From the NCBI GenBank assembly GCA_030562195.1, contig CM060203.1, positions 2,060,208 to 2,124,207 of the forward strand: DNA of 64,000 nucleotides, in the 5' to 3' direction. This DNA is from Nipponacmea schrenckii (Eukaryota > Mollusca > Gastropoda > Lottiidae). This document shows positions 12,206 to 25,707 of the stretch, piece after piece. Both the position numbers and the translations under genes were made by a program. Below the pieces are notes generated by a model, which saw only the letters and a program-made list of their open reading frames with translations, did not search any database and had not been told where the DNA came from. Numbering within the stretch: position 1 is the stretch's first letter; each line of letters starts with the position of its first letter.

Positions 12206-12330
12206 CAGAACAATGCAGTGTGCAATGAGGGAAATTTTCCCAGAACAGTATCATTAGCCTTCTCTTTTTTGAACTATGGAAATGGTCTTTAAATGTACAT
12301 AGTCTTGATCACACAGGGCTTCAGTTCCAT
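12206..12330 (-). mobile_element. SINE-A body fragment
   Basis: Contains caatgcagtgtgcaatgagg, gaaattttcccagaaca and tctttaaatgtacatag, which is the SINE-A body on the minus strand. It may extend to about 12390 in degraded form. Confidence 0.65.
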
Positions 12331-13276
12331 CCAACACAAGCCACTTTTTATGTGTCAACGTGCATCAGTAGGAAACTGGATGTGAAAATCTAAAGATGAA
12401 TGACTTCAAAGTAACCACTGTCTCAAATATACCAATATTTATATTCAGTTCTCAAGTAATAACATATTATTTGATTTGTGGATGTAGGAGTGAAGACTTA
12501 TCTGTGTTTCACAACCGTTTTAGTTGCTGTCCCCTTATACAGACTGTGATTCTTTATTACCCCACTAACCTTGGAGCGTGAGACCTGCTGACCTTAGCAT
12601 CAATTTCTGTGCATTCCATTTGAACAGCTTTCACACTCTGAATTGAGAAACACTGTCCTATATGATAATTGACATTATAATTGATACTGATATCTTTATA
12701 TAATTATAAAAATAAACATATGACACTTTGTTATCACAGCCTTCTATAACTGCCTTCTATTCATGCTAAATAAAGTTTTTATGAGAAATTAAGAAGCATG
12801 TCTTCACCCCTTTACAACCCAACTTAACCCTTATTCAGCCCACCTTGAATTAATTACACATCAGTATAAATATCAAATGGAGCATACAACATGCCTTTAT
12901 GAGAAAAAAATGTGAGTAAACATTTTGTTTTGAGTGAGTTCAGTTGAGGTCTGGCGTTATCTTGCTAATCTTTATTGACTTCTCTGATTGGTTAATTGTA
13001 CAGTAAGTTGACCACTTAGCTTCTGGGTATGATCAGTGTATGGTGGGTGAAGTGAACCACTTAGACCTCTCGTATTGGTTGATTCAGACAGATATATTAT
13101 ATGGCCGCTGTCAAAACGTTAATTCCCTACTCATGTAGATTGTCAAATTTCACTTTATATACTGTAATTATTTACACACCAACATGTCAGATTTAGCGTA
13201 AGAGGTTAAACTGACCCCCGTCGTATCTAATGTTGGGTTGTCTTTTTTTTTTTATGGGATAGGCATCAGAACATAA

Positions 13277-13495
13277 GGGCCGTATGCAGCGCTCTTACCT
13301 GGTCTAATGTTGCACTTCGGCTAAAGTCAAACTTAACAAAGTTAAGATAAATGACTTGCCTTTTATGCATTTGAAAGTCAAAGATAAGCATGACTTTCAT
13401 TAAGATAGAGCAGTGCATACATAAAGTTTGACTTAAGCCTAACTTAGTCAAGGCTTAGGTTAAGTACGAGCATCGCATACAGCCCAAACAGTTAT
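13277..13495. mobile_element. MITE family D, copy 1
   Basis: The left end GGGCCGTATGCAGCGCTC pairs with the reverse complement of the right end, GGGCTGTATGCGATGCTCG. A second copy lies at 25886-26063. They share the interior words catttgaaagtcaaagataa, gcatgactttcat and taggttaagtacgagca. About 219 bp with no coding capacity. No clear target-site duplication. The minus-strand open frame here is incidental. Confidence 0.75.
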
Positions 13496-13499
13496 GTAA

Positions 13500-16400
13500 T
13501 AAATAATTGTATGTGTATTCATCCTTGTCTAGTATATCTGCAGTCATTCGGGCAGTGGAATGGCTAAGTTTTATCTACTAGGGCAGAATCAATGACATCA
13601 TATTTATCACTGTATGTTAGAAATCTGAATGTGTGCAGTATGATATTGTTGAAGTTTAAGAGAAATCAGACTGCTGAGTGGATAGACTTCTGAAATTATT
13701 CGACTGGTAGAGCAACATATCTCTTTAAATAGGGACACATACATTAAACTTTGACAAAAACTAAAATAATCTTTTTATAATTAAAAAATTGACATATTCA
13801 ATTAGGGTCAAAGGTAGGACCACCTAGCTATAGAGTCAAGGGATCATTGTTGACAGACCATGGTTCATGATTGTTTAACCACATGTCCAGCGTGATGTCC
13901 ACCCAATATGACCTCTACTGATATTTAAACTGACCAGTAATGATTGTGCTAAAAGGTGACATATTGTTCGAAGGTTCAGGTGGAATGTATTTGTTTTTTT
14001 GTCAGGTAATAGATTTATCAATTTGTTTTCACTGTTCAGTGAGTAGTTTGACTTCTTTCAGAATTATTAAAAGTTTGTTCCCCATTTCCAGAACAGTTTC
14101 TGCTCTGTCCTATGCCTGAGGTATTAACTGTCATATGAAAGGCTGGGTCATGCTCACTTTCAGAAATACCTCACTACCTGAGATTCAGTAGGTCTAAACA
14201 GTGACCATTACAGATTTGAAATTGTTTCTTTTTGTATTAACAAAAAAAAGTACAAATCTGTTTGCCCACATATGATTAGGGACTGTGTTGTCATAACTTA
14301 CTATGTTACTTCTACTGGATGAGTGGATGTCTCACAATGTACCGCCTATCACAAATCAGAATGTAGCCATGTGTATCAAATACATAGTGATAACTATCTA
14401 GATATATTAATATTAGATATTGTAAACAGTTCTATTGATATATTAATATCACATCATCATCACACACCCGTTTAACATAGTTATCATCAGTTTATCAAGG
14501 ACATATTCACATTTAAATTGTTTGGTTGGAGTGGGGAAAAAACAAGGCCAAGTTTCCCAAATTAGTTAATAATTCTCCTTTTAATAACATGACAATAAAT
14601 TAGTTTTTATTTGATAATATCTATATATCTAGTTGTTGTTTATTGTTTAATCACTGATATAATAGACTAGTCAGTATCCTAGGACCCAGTGAGTGATGGC
14701 TAAATAAAACGATTGGTTAATGAAAAGCACTAAGCTGGCTGATATAAAATCAATATGCAATACTTAATAAATCTTAGAGCTGATAGAAAACAACAGTCCA
14801 TTGGTCATTAAACTGGCCTATAAATAAAACTTTTATTACGATAAATAGAAATATAATTCGGTGAATAATTCCTGGCATTGTCTTGGAGGTTGGCAGGTGA
14901 TTGGTTGGAGTATAGCGCCATTGTTTTCACCTATTGTTTACATTGTTATTGCACCTCCAGCTAGTATTGATGACTTGGAAACAATAATAAAGTTTATTAT
15001 ATACAAGTGTCTTACAGTATAGTTAGTATATCTAGGAAATATTATTAGCTATGTGGACTCTCTGAAAGGAATCCTGGAGATTCAATCTATTACAGGTTTC
15101 AAGGAATTCTTTAGGAAATAATTTTGTGTTGTGACATGTTTTTGGATTTCCCAAATTTCTTGTTAAAAAAATGGAAAAGCATAATAATCTGCTGAATGCC
15201 ATCATTGGTGTATTGGTGACACAAACTTCCTGGTAAACTAAATGGTAGAGAGTCAGCTCCTGTGTTTCATGGACACAATTATATGGATAACAATTACTTT
15301 ATTAAATAACTTGCGATCGAGGATATTCTCGTCTTTATCAAGCAGTGTTATGAAATGAAGAGGGAATATATAGCAGTGGTGATAACCACTTGATTAACAA
15401 ATGTGAATCCATTCAAAGTTAAAAGTATAAAAAAAATTGGATAAAATATGATCAAAACCAATTGTTAGAGAATCGCTCTTCTCTTTTTCCCTAGTTTTTC
15501 CTTTCATGTATTATTAATGTGAACTTGTTGACTTGTGATTCAAATATTCGCTGTATCTGATGGAAAGGGAAATTCTTTCCCTTTGCAGGTTTTGTCACAT
15601 ATTGCATATTTTTTGCTAACAGTCGTGTCAGGTGACAGTAGTTCCATCTATCATGTGATAGGTGTTATTAAGTCAGCTGTTTTTTTTTCTGTCTGCTGTC
15701 GCATCATCATGACATAATCAATAATGAATACCCATGATTCATAGCTTCTGCTTTGTCATGGCAACCCTTTTGTTTTTAATTTTCAATTTGATTCTATTTG
15801 AAGTAATATTATATATTATTGATTAGTAAGTGATGAATTGCGTTTATTTTAATATTACCACTTGTTGCCGTGAGGTGTACACTGTGTTAGAATGAAAGCA
15901 AGTGAAATTTGAATTTCCGAACAAAACGTTTTATGTTATACTGTTTCACCTAGAATAGAACCCAGAATCAGAGATATCAGGGATTTCCATCAACAGATAT
16001 TGGTACAAGAGTATACCATTTTTTTGGAATCTACAATAGGGTTGGTGATGTGGTATTTTGGACTACCTTCTAGAATATAACTCAGAGTCAGTAGATGTGA
16101 TATAGCACTGTGGACTAAATTAAGGAGGAGTATATATTGTTGATACTGAAGTGATGATGTGTGATGAGGCTGACCAATAAATGTGATGTAATGATTATTT
16201 TGAATTGCTAGTTGGTTGTTTTGTGGATAAATCAATATACAGGAAGATGTATCATTATACAGTAGGTTATTAGGAAATATGTTATGTTTGTTTCTCATAT
16301 CCTTGACAATCACAGGTTTCTTTCTTTTATCAATAAGTTCTTAGTTTACGTTACATTTTTCAATTTTTCAAGACTTAAGTGCTAAAATAGGAATGAGTAA

Positions 16401-18490
16401 TTTTCTATGAACAGTTTTTTTTATCATACCAGCTTCATGGAATTTAGTCACAGTCAATTTTGAAGTTAGAAGTTAATTGTTGAATGTATATTGATTGGAT
16501 TTAATGATTTGAGGAAACAGCAAGAAATGTCATGGATATTATATACATTTACAATTATAATAATGTTTAAAGAATTATAATTGCAGATGCTATGAAATTT
16601 CTATGTTGAGAAAATAGTATTGTAGTTATTGATTGATGCAGTGTGATGTATAGGTTGACTAACTTACCGGTACATTAATTAATGAAGCTAGAGAGAACGC
16701 TCTGCTACTGTACACAGTGTAGTCTGCTATTGAATTGAATAGCCTACTATTTCATCATTCTTTGATGTTTGAAGATTGAGTCACAGTTTAGTGAAATGTT
16801 TGTAATTCTCTTGTGTTTCTTGATAGCTTGTTTGAATTCTGAACTGAACCTCATATTGAATAAAGTTAAAAGTGGGATGTATTGATGAAACTTGACTGGA
16901 AGTAGGAGACTATTTCCCTGACCTGATAGTTGAAATGTTTTAAATCATTTGTAGAATACTAATGGTTCTTCTAGGATGTCGAACATTTTTCATTACATAA
17001 TATTACACCATCTGAAACAATGTGAAAATTTTACTTGGTCTGCAAATTCAACGAAGTTTTCAATAGTTCTCAATGATGGGTTGAAGTAAGAAAAATGAGA
17101 AAATGTATTGAAATAGATCAGTTCACAGGAGAAGTTTAAAACACAATACAAATTGGTCAACAAAAACATATTATTTTTTCAAAAATATTTATATTTGAAC
17201 TGTACGTTGTTTCCAAGAGACCTGAATTCATTGACCAAGACGGATGAAAATATTATTTCTAGTTAAACAGGATGTCAAACCATCTGTCTGTCTTGTGAGC
17301 ATAATTTCCCCCATTTTAAACAGCATGGTATTGTTAGTTCAAAAAGGTTAAAAGCTGTATAATGTAATAGATATCTAGATGTAATCAGATTTAAATTCTG
17401 TCAGAGAACATGCTGACTTCAGGGAATACCCACCCTGTCACATGACACTGATGGTTGATACTGGATGCGGACTATATTTTTAACAACAAGTGGTTCCGTG
17501 TTTAAGTGATTTAATTAACCATGCTGGGACACGCCTGATTACACCAGTTAATTGTATTAGTCTTCAGATCTGATGCTTGTCATTAATAACTTTTATTATA
17601 AGCCAGTTGTTTTTACCAGGTTTGGATACATTGCTTGTGGAGTGTGTTTCTCTTCTTGTCTTTGTTCGGACCACATTCATGTAAATTTTATGGTGATTTA
17701 CAGTTTGTGAATCTACATCTTTTGGAATTATAGTAATTTTTACAGTGTTTTTCTACAGCGTGATAGGATTGTAGTTTGTAAGTCTGGTCTGAACATAATG
17801 ATAGGCTGATTTACTCTTTTGCATAATGCTGATTTGTGTTGGAATTGTTAATTTTCTCTATTATTTTCGCAAATAGACTATCTTTGTGTCTGCTGTTACC
17901 ACTGTGATGTGGTATTTGAACTGACTGAGAAGAGTATTACAGAATACATAGCAAATTGTTTTGTGATAATTTGTGCATTTTCTAGCCTTGCTATTTTTTA
18001 TTTATGTTGGGTTTTTCCAAATTGACCTCTCCGAAAATGCTTGTGTAGATTAGTTTCTTATCATGTATTAATGAGTGGACCAATAAAATTGTGTCGACAA
18101 GTTGACCAGGCGACATATCGACGAATTGACTGCTAGGAATGTATATTATGTTATTGAATCTTTGATAGGTTCCTGATATTATAGAACTTTAGATTGTGAC
18201 AGATTCTACTTACAAGGGGCTGTTTGATTAAAAAAAACTTATTTTGATAGTTTACAGAAACCAGACCCAGCGTGTAATTTTGTTAATTAGATTATCCAGA
18301 CCATGTAGATCTGGTTAGAAATATTAATTACAATCCATGTAGGTAGACTCAGTCAACTGTTTTTAATTCCAAAGATTGCTTCATAGCAATTTATTTTATT
18401 GAATCTGGTTTTTCTGAGATGCAGTTATCATAAGAAGATAACTAATGTATTAGAAATACTTGGTTTAGGATCATATCTATATAAGAATCA
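13500..18490. other. Long non-coding stretch, no gene recognised
   Basis: About 5 kb of AT-rich sequence. Open frames near 15535-15717 (plus) and 15990-16313 (minus) lack recognisable domains or paired splice sites. A possible lone MITE end, ATGTGGACTCTCTGAAAGG, starts at 15051; the same terminus occurs at 29691. Confidence 0.5.
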
Positions 18491-18534
18491 GTAAGGGGTG
18501 TTTAGTTCTATAATCCAGTAAATGGGCTCGGATA

Positions 18535-18660
18535 TTTCAACTTGTGACTGTGACCTTCTATAAGTCATCTTTCTTCATTATTCCAGTTGACCTTTGTTTA
18601 TGGGTACAGATGATCTGAGAAATATCAAAACCTAGACATTTGGCTGGTAAACAGTAACAT
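18535..18660 (+). mobile_element. SINE-B 5' part, diverged
   Basis: Contains tgtgaccttctataagtcat, cttcattattccagttgacc, tatgggtacagatgatct and gagaaatatcaa. It lines up with the 5' part of the SINE-B copy at 40590. The tail is absent. Confidence 0.55.
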
Positions 18661-18699
18661 GTGAATCTTAATGGTTATTATGGTACACATGGATGTGTA

Positions 18700-20363
18700 C
18701 TTTTCTGTCTTCAATACTGATTAAAGGTGCAGAAAATAGGTGTTTGTCGTTTGTCTTATCAACAAAAGTTAAAAGAACTATTCTTGTAAATTTTTCTGTA
18801 TATTGCTTTATATTTCATTATCGTGCATTTTCAAATTGAAACTTGACAGGATGTAAACTAGAGATAAAAACCCGGTATTTGGTTTTCTAGTTTATCTTTT
18901 GAGGTAATTTAATTTTGAAGAAGTTTTCTTGTTTTCTGGTAATTGCCACCAAATTTCTCCGCCTGCCAACTTATTTTTACAGATAAGAATACGTTTATAA
19001 TTTCTACACTTTGCCAAGATTTCGACACAGAAATACATTTATCTGTTTCGTTTTGAAATTGATAAAAAAACAGTGTTGATTATTCTTGTGATTTCGATTG
19101 CATTTGTGTGGTTTTCGTGTATTTATTCTAGAACTGTTGTGTGGTTTGATGTTATTTTCAGAAAAATTATTGTATTTTGTAAGGTTCTTAATTACTTCCA
19201 ACCTTGTGGGGTTTGTTTTTAGACTAAATCAAATATAAATCAATTGAGACTTCAATTTGACAAAAAAAGAAATCCACTTAAATACCAAAGATATTGGACA
19301 AATCTTTTTCATGTTCTTTTGGAGTTTTTGGACATGGATTTTTTTCAATAATGTGTTTATCAAATTAGCTTTAATTGAAATCATGAATTAATGAAAAAGT
19401 AATTTTTTGAATTTAGATATACCGGTACTGGTAGAGAGGAGCTGTTTTTAAATGTCTTTAGTTGAAGGTAGAAACTTGCATTCAAAGTGATGGACAAATT
19501 TGGAGAATTTTGGACAAATAAGAATTCAGCAAAGAATGTAAATTTTTTTTTTTTTCTGAGTTAGTAGCAGTGGTTTTCAACAGTGTTAATAAGTTGAATG
19601 GACTGTAAACAACTTGATAATAATCTTTATATAATACTTCTAATTAGTACTTTAGGTTAATTACAGTGAGAACATCCTAATTAGTGACATCTACCTTTCA
19701 CTTGTAATTAGTACTTCATGTTAATTACAGATGAGGTGTCTCAATGAAAGCACTGGCTGAGGTCAAAGGGCAAGAGATATTAGCTGTAAATATCACATTA
19801 GAAATTATAGTTATTTATCTATTGGAAAATTAAAACAAAAATATATCTTCAGGTTATTTAGTAGAAAATAGGATTTTTCAGATAAACGTTCTTGGAGAAG
19901 AAATGTAATTTTAGATTAGGTTTGGAATATGTAATGATCTTTTCAAAATGTTTAGAAGATGTCTTTGTTTAATTGAGCAATATTGTCTAATTGTTTGAAG
20001 ATAGTGGAGAGATATAGGTTCTGGATATTGGGTAGTAGTTTTGTTAAAAAGCTTACCTAAGTAATAGTTTTCTAAGGAGTTAGTTTGGAATGTAAGATGC
20101 CTCTGGTTTTGTAACATTGAACATTTTTATCATTTCAATGTTATAAAATGATACTCTAAGATGACAATATCTTTCAGATGGTAACTGTTTGACTATAACA
20201 GCCTGATCACTAACTTTCGCTGTAGACTTTATAAAGATTGTGTTATTCACACAAATGGATTGGTTTGAACTGTGGAATATTCATAGAAGTGATTAATTAG
20301 TACTCATTAATAACTGTTAATTGATAACTGTTAATTGATAAATTCAATGAGTTATTGAGAAAA
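18700..20363. other. Non-coding stretch, no gene recognised
   Basis: AT-rich. A short diverged direct repeat (taattagtacttyaggttaa) occurs twice between 19640 and 19735. Minus-strand open frames near 19004 and 19911 have no recognisable features. Confidence 0.45.
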
Positions 20364-20492
20364 ATGGAAGTTATACAGCAGTTTAATATTAACAGTATAA
20401 TGGAGAAATACATGTTAAATTATGATCCGTCTAAATGTATAATATATAATGGGAAAATGTACTGTCCAGTTCCAGACCAGATTAATAATAAC
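20364..20492 (+). CDS. Candidate alternative first exon of the tensin gene
   Basis: From an ATG at 20364 the frame stays open for exactly 43 codons to a strong donor (aac|gtaagt), ending in phase 0. It could therefore be spliced in frame to the phase-0 exon at 25669 or to the one at 46191. An in-frame TAA at 20325 supports a first exon. The predicted peptide starts MEVIQQFNIN and contains DPSKCIIYNGKMYCPVPDQ. I recognise no domain in it. An alternative is an internal exon entered at one of the AGs within 20376-20395. An open frame of this length is not rare by chance in AT-rich DNA, so the assignment rests on the donor and the phase agreement. Membership of the tensin gene is inferred. Confidence 0.35.
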
Positions 20493-21287
20493 GTAAGTTA
20501 TATGACTTTTCATTGTTAGATTTTTCTTTCAGGTATATTTTACCAGTTATATGCCAGAGCTAATGCTTTATTTAAGAATTAAACGTTTGGTCTCATGAGT
20601 GTTATTGGTGTGTTAACTCAAAAGATCACTAGCAAACTAAATAAATGACTAAATAAGACCGAAATTTTAATTCCTATATTTATATTGTTGATACTTTTAT
20701 TAATACAAATTCACTGTTTTATGTAAAATTGATACAAATCTTAGAGAACGTTATTGTTGTAGCTTTACCAGGTCATAGCATCACGCGACAAACTACAGTT
20801 CATTGAAAATCAACGCCAGTTAGCGAAACTGGTTCATTGAATAGAGGGATCTCAGCAATCTCATGATAAATCTATCTGGATATTCTTCCCTCCCTTCATG
20901 TAACGTGACATCATGGATCAGTTCTCAGTAGGTAGTTAGACCCCAGCTTTAACCAATCGATTTGATCATGTCAGCACCACCGGGTGTCTGATAGTACAGT
21001 TTATCCAGCTATCTACGATTTATAGGTCTGTTATTGTCCAGTGACATGCTCAGTAACCTTGACAAGGTCATTAGCTGTTAATTCTGTAGATTTATTAAGT
21101 ATAATAACCATTATATAAATATAGAAGCTGTCTATTAATTAAATAACAGCCATAAAAACTAGAAACTATATTACTATTATAGTGTATTAAGTTTCTGTAT
21201 TAGACACCCACAGCTAATGGTCGGTTAGAAAGTATATCTTAATTGCAGTTTTCTATGAAGGATTCTGTACTTGTGTTTTTCAACATG

Positions 21288-21425
21288 TCAAAACAGTAAC
21301 AAATTAACAGTAACAAATTAACAAGTTACAACGGTAACAACTCCACCAAAACGGTAACAAAAATTTTCGGTCCAAATGGTAACAACTCTGCTAACTTAAA
21401 AATTTGTTACCGTTTTAACTGGTAT
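21288..21425. repeat. GGTAACAA repeat cluster with inverted arms
   Basis: Five direct copies of (c/g)(a/g)gtaacaa lie within 100 bp. One arm, aaaacggtaacaaaaatttt (around 21340), is nearly complementary to aaaaatttgttaccgtttt (around 21397), giving a possible 17-18 bp hairpin stem. It may be a small MITE remnant. Nothing in it is coding. Confidence 0.65.
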
Positions 21426-21429
21426 TCGT

Positions 21430-23240
21430 AGATATGACTGGTGGTAAGCGGAAGATATTAACGTATTCCTCCATTCTCTTGTGAAATATCTTACAAGTTG
21501 TAGACCTAGACTGTTGGTAACAAAATCAACATCACTAGACTAGGTATTTTTTAACTTATTATGGTTTTAAATTAACAATTTTCAGTTCAGTAAAAAGCTA
21601 TTACCGTTATTCCATTAGAGTTAATAGAACACAACCTTGTTGAGTATTTTCTATACCATTTCTATCATCATTAACAGATGATCACTTAAATCTTGTAGAT
21701 CAATCAACTTGACAAGGGTCTAGGTTAAAAACAACTGGATTTCAATAACTTTTGTATAGACTTAAACAATCATACACTAGAAAACTATTCAAAACTGCTT
21801 TGACCATATATGGTATATTGTAGTGACCTATTATTATTATTATTATTTAGAACTAGACAGTGGTCACTTTAAGAGAGTATCTTGTATTGCCCTGAATTAC
21901 AGATTACACTAACTGTCTGTTAGGGCCATGGTTTTTTAAAACACTAGTTAGCATGTTAAGGTTTTCAGATATTTAATAATAGCTTACCTATCCAGCAGCT
22001 ATTATACCACCTTTGATATGTATTATGAATAATAATGCTGTATAATGTGTCTTTGATGTCAGTAAAATATTAGAGTTTAAACACATAAAACAATAATTGT
22101 GAAATATTATAAAGAAATGTACTGAAATACCTTATGGGTGGATTGTTTTAATCTCAACTTTCAAATATGACTTTCAAACCTGTTTTTTTTACTGCCATGC
22201 CCACAAATTTTTATAAGTTAACAGTAATCCTTGTCACCAAACCAATAGTATTTTATCTAGGAACAAAAAAGTTATTCTCAATATGAGCTTATTTTAAATG
22301 ACTTTTGGAAATTGGAGACTTTATTGAGGCATTTTATTGCTGGACATTGCTTCAAGCTTGACTGAAGAGTCAAAGACATTGAAATCCTACTTGACTATAT
22401 TTCTTGTTGTGGTTAAGCCACCAATATACCTTGATGAATAAATACCTAATCTAGGGATTAAGAGAGATTTGTAGAGTAATCTAATTGATATCTGGCCAAG
22501 TTTTTCTATATGATAATATATAATAAACCAAAAGCTTCTGGATTAAAGATTTGATGTGATATTTCAGAGATATTTCTGTTTTACCATTGAACTGTTAAAT
22601 TGAAAGTACTGTCAATTTTAAAAACTAAATCTTAGGAAAAATGTTTGCCTTATGATAGTTGGACAAAAACCATTTCCAAACTAGCTGTCCTGATAAGGAT
22701 TGTGTTTCTGAAACACAGTTATGGCAAGAGGAGATAAACTAAATTTCATAATTATTTGATGTCAATATTATGAAGATTGAAATGAAAATGTTATATTCTT
22801 GGTCTCAAGGATAACCTTCTAAAAAATGATAAAGTGAACTGGCCTGTAAAATCACAAAATATTTTAATAATGTTTGACATATTTATTACAGAACTAAATG
22901 ATATTCATGTGACATTTGGCTTCCTGCCAACATCAAAGGAATTACAATGATTAATCAATTAGTGATAATTCTGACATGGTAATTTGCTAGTTTTCAGTCA
23001 ATTTAGACATGTAAAATCTTTCATATCTGAACTCAGTAACCATCTACATATAATATATACACGTTCAGGTAGCAGGTGACATTTTATATTGTTTAAAGCA
23101 CCTGCAACCTTATTCTCCAATAATTAAAACATCAAATCCAAATTTAAGAAATACAGTAATCAGGTAAGATAATACAAATGATTGCAACACTAACATTTTC
23201 CAGAATAAGGCTTTTGTTGAACATATCAAACTAGTTTAGG
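21430..23240. other. Non-coding stretch, nothing recognised
   Basis: AT-rich with no supported exon or repeat, apart from a short ATT-type simple repeat near 21829-21848. Confidence 0.45.
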
Positions 23241-23242
23241 AT

Positions 23243-24252
23243 GTTATAAGAGATAGAAGCCCTGGCCTTGGTCACAAGTATTAGGTTTTATAAGAGATAT
23301 TCTCCTATAGAAGCACTGGCCTAGGTCACAAGTATTAGGTGTTATAAGAGATACTCTCCTATAGAATCACTGGCCTAGGTCACAAGTATTAGGTGTTATA
23401 AGAGATACTCTCCTATAGAAGCACTGGCCTAGGTCACAAGTATTAGGTTTTATAAGAGATACTCTCCTATAGAAGCACTGGCCTAGGTCACAAGTAGTTA
23501 GGAATGAGTTATAAGAGATAAATTTCTCCTATAGAAGCACTGGCCTAGGTCACAAGTATAGGTGTTATAAGAGATACTCTCCTATAGAAGCACTGGCCTA
23601 GGTCACAAGTATTAGGTGTTATAAGAGATACTCTTCTATAGAAGCATTGGCCTAGGTCACAAGTATTAGGTTTTATAAGAGATATTCTCCTATAGAAGCA
23701 CTGGCCTAGGTCACAAGTATTAGGTTTTATAAGAGATATTCTCCTATAGAAGCACTGGCCTAGGTCACAAGTATTAGGTGTTATAAGAGATACTCTCCTA
23801 TAGAAGCACTGGCCTAGGTCACAAGTATTAGGTGTTATAAGAGATACTCTCCTATAGAAGCATGGCCTTAGGTCACAAGTATAGGTGTTATAAGAGATAC
23901 TCTCCTATAGAACACTGGCCTAGGTCACAAGTATTAGGTGTTATAAGAGATACTCTCCTATAGAAGCACTGGCCCTAGGTCACAAGTATTAGGTGTTATA
24001 AGAGATACTCTCCTATAGAAGCACTGGCCTAGGTCACAAGTATTAGGTGTTATAAGAGATATTCTCCTATAGAAGCACTGGCCTAGGTCACAAGTATTAG
24101 GTGTTATAAGAGATACTCTCCTATAGAAGCACTGGCCTAGGTCACAAGTATTAGGTGTTATAAGAGATATTCTCCTATAGAATCACTGGCCTAGGTCACA
24201 AGTATGAGGTGTTATAAGACATACTCTCCTATAGAAGCACTGGCCTAGGTAT
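23243..24252. repeat. 54-bp satellite, about 19 copies
   Basis: The unit is tataagagatactctcctat + agaagcactggcctaggtca + caagtattaggtgt. Most copies differ by one to three bases, with occasional 1-2 bp indels and a few larger changes (for example near 23505). The flanks of the cctata box form an imperfect stem (TATAAGAGA against TCTCCTATA). There are no unique spacers between units, so this is not a CRISPR. If the candidate exons at 20364 and 25669 are real, the array lies in the intron between them. Confidence 0.97.
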
Positions 24253-24259
24253 TATAAGT

Positions 24260-25668
24260 TAGTTTACTGTTTGATGTATAGATTCAATCTGTTATCAGGA
24301 TTAATCTATATATTTGAACAAATCAAAATCATCTTTATATTTAAAGAGACATCATAATAAAAGTGTTATTGGCATTTATATTTTGGCTGTAAAATTAGAT
24401 ATAAAATGAAGTTGCCGTCTTGGGTATAAATAATTAACGTGAAAAGATTTAGCACCTAACCTTGAAAATATCTTAGTAACATACCTTCTTTTCTATAAAT
24501 ACTGAGAAAATACATTATCAGTAAGTAGAAATATTACAGGTAGAGAATATGTATAAAAATAGCTGAGAGGTGAAAATGGCTATCATAAGATTGACATTTT
24601 ACCTCTCGTATTTCACCTGGTTTAGTCCAAGATAAAAAAATATCTGCCATATTTTCACGTTGATTTTCTAACATCATCGTAATTCATCAGTTATTTTTAG
24701 CTCTGGCAAGATCAAATCTAGAAATGTGGTGCCAGAATATATTAGTTGAAAGAATATGTTATAAAGAAGAAGATAAGATTGAGAAATGGACCAGAAATAG
24801 TTTAGAGTGATTTGTAAAGAACCTATAATATAAAACTTATTAACAACAATAGGGGAATCCATGTGCTTACTCTATAAGGAATAGTTTGGTGACTTCGTAA
24901 TTCAGAAGTCAAACTTAACTTAAAACTTACATCTTTGAAATAAAGCCAATAATAATAATAGGTGTATTCGAAACAGAAGACACCTTGCTAGACACTTCAA
25001 CACTCTAATTCTAATAAAACATCTCATATTAACTGCAATCTACAGTTTACCTTCAAAAATAAAACCTGAAATATTTCAAGAATTTTAAACAGTCTACTGC
25101 CAGTATAGACTACCTATAAAGGTAATGATACTGGCTGGAATTGAAAACTGCCAGAAGTTCTTTAATCAAGCCAACTAGCAGTGTCTGTGTCATCTAAGCT
25201 TATTGGATAGTTTTATTTTTCAGAAAAAAAGAGAACATTTTTCATTTAATTATCATTATTGAGCTCAGCACAAACCTTGATTTATAAAATAACAAAGCAT
25301 GTTAATGTCTGAGAAAGGAAATAAGTATTTGTGTCTTCCACCCAAATTCCCCTATCTGCCAAATATCAGGAAAATTTGATGGTGTGAAATATCATTTATT
25401 TTGAATGACCAAAAGAATATGAAGAGTATTGGTGTAAACTTACACTACATCAAATAAATCAATTATTGAACAATGCTCATATTCCTGTTTTAACAGCTTA
25501 ACAACAGAATGAAGGAAATATATTTCGGTATATCTGAATTTGAAAAATATTAAAACAAGTGGCGGTGTAAGCTAGAACGATAGCTGATGCCATGTTATGT
25601 ATCGATTGATTTTATATATTATATTTCTTTTTATCACTGAATTAAAATGATATATTTGTTTATTTCAG
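24260..25668. other. Non-coding, possible intron
   Basis: AT-rich with no open frame or repeat that I can support. It leads directly into the acceptor tttatttcag of the candidate exon at 25669. Confidence 0.4.
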
Positions 25669-25707
25669 GTGATGACAACATGTGTGCCTCAGATGAGCAA
25701 TGAGCTG
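25669..25707 (+). CDS. Candidate short tensin exon, end of a C1 domain
   Basis: A 39-bp exon bounded by a textbook acceptor (tttatttcag) and donor (gtaagt). It is open only in phase 0 and encodes VMTTCVPQMSNEL. In long tensins such as vertebrate TNS2, the C1 zinc finger ends C-x7-C with a sequence like CEAKVTSAC, followed by a proline-containing linker ending in EL. If the preceding exon ended with CExK, this exon would supply the final zinc-binding Cys at the right spacing. Its phase 0 fits the exon at 46191, which would bypass the ATG exon at 43471. I could not find the rest of the C1 domain in the window. It may lie to the left, or in an exon too diverged to recognise. The C1 reading is inferred from a few residues. 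Confidence 0.55.

Noticed and set aside
15990..16313. 107-residue minus-strand open frame
   Set aside because: No recognisable domain, low-complexity residue use, no plausible splice sites or promoter. Considered chance.
23243..24252. CRISPR-like regular array
   Set aside because: The units abut with no unique spacers, the repeat is 54 bp, and the context is eukaryotic.
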